A DNA stretch of 64,000 nucleotides from Lumbricus terrestris (taxonomy: Eukaryota > Annelida > Clitellata > Crassiclitellata > Lumbricidae). The translations under genes were made by a program, and so were the position numbers. The stretch's first letter is position 1. The number at the start of each line of letters is the position of its first letter. The notes beneath the pieces are model-generated. The model was not told the DNA's origin. It worked only from the letters and a program-made list of their open reading frames with translations, and ran no database searches. The stretch spans positions 37,133,870 through 37,197,869 of the forward strand of contig OX457047.1 in NCBI GenBank assembly GCA_949752735.1. The letters are read 5' to 3'. Below are positions 1 through 64,000 of this stretch, piece by piece.

Positions 1-170
1 ATTCAATCGGGGTTTCAACCCGTAAATCCCTAAACAATCCAATGGTATAATAGATTAAAAAAATTACGATTACGCTTACTTGTACGAGTCGGTGGTGATA
101 GACATTTATATGGACCTCTTAGGCATGGCCTCAGAGAACGAATTGAATTTGTTTAATTGAATTTGTTTAC

Positions 171-268
171 CAACTCCGCCACTGGTTGCACTCCGCCAGT
201 GCCAGTCCCAGGCCAGGATAAAGGAGGAGGGCTTCGCTAATGGTCTTTGTTATCACACAGTGACGACT
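171..268 (-). repeat. Dispersed repeat family D, copy 1
   Basis: The reverse complement matches two other places in the window (47651-47745 and 55825-55928), sharing the blocks CCCTCCTCCTTTATCC and AACCAGTGGCG/GCCAGTGGCGGAG with moderate divergence. No coding potential or terminal inverted repeats were seen. It may be part of a longer LINE untranslated region or a SINE. Confidence 0.65.
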
Positions 269-574
269 GCAACTACTACTATTAATTTGTTTACATTCAT
301 GCATGGTGACATCATGCTTCGGTTGAACCGTGGTAGCGTATTTGTTAATCAGTTGTAAATAATAACAATAGATGAATTTGACCGTGTAATTTTGATAGGT
401 GTGTGAAGCAGCTGTCGATTATGATGTAGCTGCCATTTGTATTTGAAACGGTTGAGGCTTCACTCAATCAGAATCCTAATCGTCATCTATAGGATTTCTA
501 CAGCCCCCCCCAGACGCGAAGGCATTGGAAACCAGCGACTTTATTCATTTGGGTTCCGTGTTCCTATGTGGGTC

Positions 575-721
575 CAGGGTGAGAATTGCCGGGGGTTGGG
601 GGTTTCGAACCCCCAGTCTTTCTTAGAGCCCCATGTTAAAGTATGTTTTTTACACCCCAATTCCAAGTGGATAATGGTCCAACCCCCTCCCCCCAGTTAT
701 TTTTTCACAATTCTCACGCTG
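575..721. mobile_element. Short inverted-repeat transposon (hAT-like MITE), 147 bp
   Basis: The ends CAGGGTGAGAATTG and CAATTCTCACGCTG are imperfect inverted repeats, flanked on both sides by the 8-bp duplication TGTGGGTC (567-574 and 722-729). The interior is C/G-rich and non-coding. An 8-bp duplication with CAG ends is the pattern of the hAT superfamily. The ORF that crosses it is not a gene. Confidence 0.75.
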
Positions 722-827
722 TGTGGGTCTCCTGCATAGAGCCAACGTGGTCCAATTTATTGCCCATAATATTATAGAGACATGCAGAGTAGACATGCAG
801 AGGAGTTATAATATTATGGTAGAAGGC

Positions 828-1170
828 CAGTGGCGGCGACAGGGGGACTAGGGCTAAGCCCCCAAAAAGGTCGTCAGGTTTTTGCACAGGGAAAAATAAA
901 ATATTTTGATGAGATTTTGACTAAGCCCCCCTAAAAAGTCATCAGGATTTTTGGGGAACAGGGAAAATGAAATATTTTTTATTTTCTTAAGATTTTGGCC
1001 AAATGACTAAAAAAATTGTTTGACTGAGAAAATGAAATGTTTTTCTTGAGATTTTGGCCAAATGACTAAAAAAAGTCGTCAGAAATTTTGGCGAATGAAA
1101 ATGGAAAATTTCACCCCGCGATTCGTCCCTCTCAACCAGCCCCCAAACTGAAAACCTTGCTCCGCCACTG
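828..1170. mobile_element. hAT-like MITE, 343 bp, CAGTGGCGG ends
   Basis: Starts CAGTGGCGGCGACAG and ends CTCCGCCACTG, with the direct duplication TAGAAGGC at 820-827 and 1171-1178. The interior repeats a motif around GTCGTCAG and a run of AAATGA-type units, with no ORF. Confidence 0.82.
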
Positions 1171-1856
1171 TAGAAGGCCTGTTTTATTCTAAATCAAGAA
1201 ATCAGTTGCTTTTCGAGATTGCGCTGCTTAGCCAGACCGAGGGAAACATTGGATTTGCTGAGCTGGGTGGGTGGCGGGGGATGGGGTGGGGGGGGGTGGC
1301 GTGCAGCAGTGAATGGTCTAACTAAGTTCGTTCCGTCGTGGGTCGTCAATGACCGCACGACGTAACTGACCGATGCCCCCTCGGCGTTCTGCCTGAGACG
1401 TTTTCACATCAACATTCATGGGAGTCAATGTGTGTGTGTGGCGGGGGGAGGGGTGAAGGCGGCTGAGGCTGGAAATCTAATCTATGGCACTGTAATCATG
1501 GACACGAGGCGTCGTCAAACAGCTTGTCAATCAAAAGCGAAATTGCGGTCCATGTCAAAAGTCCGTCTAGTATTGAGCAGCGTCATGCACGTCAAAGGCT
1601 GCTCTGTTTGATGATGAGGAAAGAGGAAAGAGCATGCGGTCGTGTAGTGGATAAACCGTTCGGGAAGTTATATTATGAGCTTTGGAAAAAAACGTGAATG
1701 ATGCGGGGAAAATCGAGTATGCAGGGATAGCAGATGTAGAAAGGTCGTCGGCAACTAGAGTGACCATTTCTCTTGGCGAATCTCACCGGCCATTTCCTTC
1801 TCTACACCCAAGTCAATATCCCGTCTGGCATGACGCAATAACCATGCATACATATA
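1171..1856. other. Intron-like DNA without recognised features
   Basis: Contains a G-rich stretch near 1263-1300 and a short GT run at 1429-1440. Three short ORFs on both strands overlap here, with no family resemblance. I see no exon. Confidence 0.4.
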
Positions 1857-2850
1857 AAGATAAGATAAGATAAGAATATTCTTTAATATACCAATTGCTA
1901 TCCGCATTTTGGTGTACATACAAAGTATAATAGACAAACGTACATAATTTCTATATCCAATCAATTTCAAAGTGTTTTAGAATAGCATAAAATCCTAAGT
2001 CCAAATCCAATATAAATTTTAAATTTAAAAAAAGAAGTTCTTTTAATGGCCAACAATTTATTCTGCACTTTGGCTTATATGGTATTACATTCAAATATTA
2101 TAAAGCATCCTCGTCACAAAAGATTTCCTCGTGAGGTTGTCCGCCCTATGAATGATTCGGTCATGCAGTCTTGGCCTCATGGAATAAGGCTGGGGCCTCA
2201 ATGGTGGGAGGAGTGGGTTTAATACATGTCCTGGATTAAGTAGGAGGGCAGCGAAGAGCCTCCCGTCCGCCGTTCTAGACAGAGCCTCGAATGTAGGATT
2301 GTCCTCAGGAAGGTAATGCATACGGATCAAACGGTCCAATATGGCCTGCAGTCTGCCGCGTTCCTGCTGCCCCGCAAATCCCCACCATGCCGGGGCCGCA
2401 TATAGCATGCGGGCCACTGTAGTCATCCTACAAACGTCATGCAGGCTTGGTCCCTTGAGGCCGTGTGCAGTCATGATTCGCAAGGCATAAAGCGACTGTC
2501 TTGCCTGGATGCATATTCGCCTGATATGGGCTTCAAATCCTAGGTTTTCAGTCATGACAACCCCTAAAATCGTCATACTTTGGACCCGAATAAGATCAGG
2601 AATCTCTGCTGGAGCGAAATGTAGCATTCCTCGTCCCGGACGGTGAACAACCATCTCCTGAGTCTTTCTTTGATTGAGAGTCAAGTTGCAGCGTTTGGCC
2701 CACTCCGTTACATGATCTAGTTCTTCCCTAATCGTGTCACTGTTGATGGCTGGTACCAGCAGGTAAGTATCGTCAGCGTATTTGGCCATGCGGTTTTGGG
2801 GACGTACTGTTTTGAGTTTCGAAATGGCAGTTAGAAAGTTCAAAGGATAT
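1857..2850 (-). mobile_element. 5'-truncated CR1/Crack-like non-LTR retrotransposon (reverse transcriptase C-terminus and 3' UTR)
   Basis: The minus-strand ORF at 2091-2843 (250 codons) encodes KYADDTYLLVPA, the reverse-transcriptase active-site box with two catalytic Asp, then the thumb and a tail ending FVTRMLYNI, typical of CR1-group LINEs. Downstream on the minus strand is a 3' UTR ending in a short TTATC repeat at 1857-1876. The element lacks the endonuclease and the first part of RT. A second copy of the same 3' UTR lies at 40562-40700. The intact frame suggests a fairly recent insertion, but it cannot be autonomous. Confidence 0.85.
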
Positions 2851-3185
2851 ATATAGGGCCTATCTAAGCACGGTTACGAAAAGTTGTGGTGCCTAGCACC
2901 ATGTTGCACCATCACAGTGTAAAATTATGATATGTATAGGTCTGTGGCTTACTGGTAATCTTCAGAATCCATATGGGTCATAATCTGCCTCTCCCTGTCT
3001 CCATTTGTCCTTTTGTCTGTGTTTGTATGTATGTTTGTCTTTCTCCATCTCCGTCTTTGTCTTCGTGTCTCTCTTTCTCTCTGTGGTCTTACGTGAGTTT
3101 TTATCTGATTACGATTTCGTTTTACTATGACATAATGATGCCGATCGCATTTGAAACCGGTTTTATGTACGGTATAGGCCTACTT

Positions 3186-3420
3186 GTGACTAAGTGTAAG
3201 TGACTAAGTGTAAGTGACTAAGTGTTAGTGACTAAGTGTTAGTGACTAAGTGTAAGTGACTAGGTGTAAGTGACTAAGTGTAAGTGACTAAGTGTAAGTG
3301 ACTAAGTGTAAGCGACTAAGTGTAAGTGACTAAGTGTAAGTGACTAAGTGTAAGTGACTAAGTGTAAGTGACTGAGCATAAGTCACTGGGTTAAGTCACT
3401 AAGTGCTGTGACTAGTGCAA
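3186..3420. repeat. 14-bp minisatellite GACTAAGTGTAAGT, about 13 units, decaying at the end
   Basis: Nearly perfect units to about 3378, then decayed copies to 3420. Each unit carries GTAAGTG, a strong 5' splice-site hexamer. The array lies about 360 bp upstream of exon 1 of the window. Confidence 0.9.
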
Positions 3421-3776
3421 GTTACCAGTAATGTAATGCTACGCAGACTTTTGTAAGGCAGTTTAGCAAAACCCATTGTTGAGTGCAACCCACCGAACCT
3501 GAAAGATGTGGTCAAGGTGTTTCGGAGAGCATAACTTTAGACACGATGCATGTTTTGCTTAATAAAGTAGGATGCAAACTCAAGTAATAATTTATTAGGA
3601 TGAAAGACTCTCGAGTTTTACAGCCAATAGGATTTTTATAGCTTACCTGAACGTCAATAATAATAGATTAAACGGTAAAACATTTTTATTGACAATCAGA
3701 TACACTAATAATTATTTTTACATTGAAGTAACTTGCAGACTCTTCAAGATCTGACTTACCTCGTTGTCGTCGTTAG

Positions 3777-63021
<59,245 letters not shown>

Positions 63022-64000
63022 GTTTGCATGTCTCATGTACACTTCAATTGTTTTGGCTTTTGGTTTCATTTTCTGTTATCATAATGGGTGATATTAAGAG
63101 CTGTAATGATTTTGTTCTCGTTTGATCCCATTCATTCTGCGTCTTATACACCGGTAGATCTTGTTAGCATTATAGACGAGACTGTTTGGTGGGCCTATTC
63201 GGGTTCATAATTAGGGAAAGATACCTGGAGGGAACTATGTGTTGAAAAGTGCTTTGCCATGCAATGAACTGATGTTTTGGCAATTATTGTGTATGACAAT
63301 TGAATATATGTGCGTTTGCGTCATAACCTGTGCTTCAGAAGTCCAGATTATAAATATACAACAAACGGGAATTAAACAGGCGAGAAGCAGCATTGAAGGT
63401 TAACTTAGCAGTTGAGAGCACTTTGACCGAGTCCAATTTGATGTGGCACTTTAAGTTAAGCTTGAGCAAATGAGTTCAAACAGAATTTGGTCCTTCAGAA
63501 AACATAGTATTGGGTTTGAGATGATCCTATAGTGGTTGAGAAAAGACTTTCGTTAGAACCCATCTATGGGTGAATATTTTGGACTTTAAGGGTTGAAAAC
63601 AAAGTTTTGCAGCTGAAGCTCGTGGTTTTTTGAGCAGTGTATAGGAAGATTGAACAATTCAATTGCATAGTGACTGAAAAGCTCTGTGGTGAGACAGTTT
63701 CATAGTTAGGTTTTGCAATTTAGAAACTATTTAGATCCTTGACTTAGTAATTAAGGAAATGTGTGCTTGTGGCCGTGGACTATTATGCAGTTGAGAATCG
63801 AGAGTTTTTGATGCTTAGGAGTTTCCTTTCCACCGCAATTAGGTCCACTTAATGGAACTGGAATGCTGAGATTCAATATTTATGATTGGTTCAGCATCAG
63901 GTTCATTCAATCAATCAATCAAGAAACTGTAAATATGGCTATCTTCTTGTATATAACATCATCATAGCAAGTTGCCGTAGTTAGGCTACGTCTACGATTC
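63022..64000. other. Start of intron 26, no recognised feature
   Basis: No exon, ORF of note or repeat was identified before the window ends; the IVS3 exon must lie further on. Confidence 0.5.

Noticed and set aside
2091..2843. 250-codon ORF as a host gene
   Set aside because: YADD reverse-transcriptase motif and CR1-type C-terminus identify a 5'-truncated LINE.
1..3776. Search for the IS1-S3 exon upstream of exon 1
   Set aside because: No frame on the + strand encodes S1-S3-like sequence, so the exon must be outside the window.

Overview
The window is animal nuclear genomic DNA, almost certainly from a marine invertebrate. It has long introns, tRNA-derived SINEs, CR1/L2-like LINE fragments, many small inverted-repeat transposons and heavy simple-sequence expansion. 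The palindrome TAGGCCTA occurs at least 20 times; from memory it is common in echinoderm-type genomes, but the phylum cannot be fixed here.

All recognisable host coding sequence belongs to one gene on the + strand: the pore-forming alpha-1 subunit of a voltage-gated calcium channel of the Cav2 class (P/Q-, N-, R-type relatives). I read 27 exons between 3777 and 63021. They run from the end of domain I S3/S4 to domain IV S2, about 3.2 kb of coding sequence in 59 kb. Both ends of the gene lie outside the window. Exon phases join without a break. The order is IS4-S6 (exons 1-4), the I-II linker with the beta-subunit-binding AID (5-8), domain II (9-15), a short II-III linker (15-18), domain III (19-24), the III-IV linker and IVS1 (25), and two alternative exons for IVS1-S2 (26a, 26b). 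The selectivity-filter glutamates of domains I, II and III are present in the motifs TMEGWT, TGEDWN and TGEGWP.

The most interesting gene-level observations are: (1) 26a (61239-61349) and 26b (62893-63021), two in-phase, mutually incompatible versions of the same IVS2 segment, which suggest mutually exclusive splicing; (2) an AID with four changed consensus positions, including E to D in the QXXER G-beta-gamma motif; (3) a 52-bp minisatellite whose last unit contains the 3' splice site of exon 12; (4) a probable GC-AG intron after exon 15.

The introns are an archive of mobile DNA. I found 15 inverted-repeat elements flanked by exact or near-exact 8-bp target-site duplications (hAT-like), including a five-member family with ends CAT(A/G)GGCGGAG, a 2.8-kb element with roughly 170-bp terminal inverted repeats, and a foldback element built of CGGACAATT units around a telomere-like core. 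A tRNA-headed SINE has about seven copies and shares its 3' tail with LINE 3' ends. Two LINE fragments sit almost on top of splice sites (exon 7 donor, exon 20 acceptor). Microsatellites and minisatellites fill much of the rest and create many spurious long ORFs, none of which I accept as genes.
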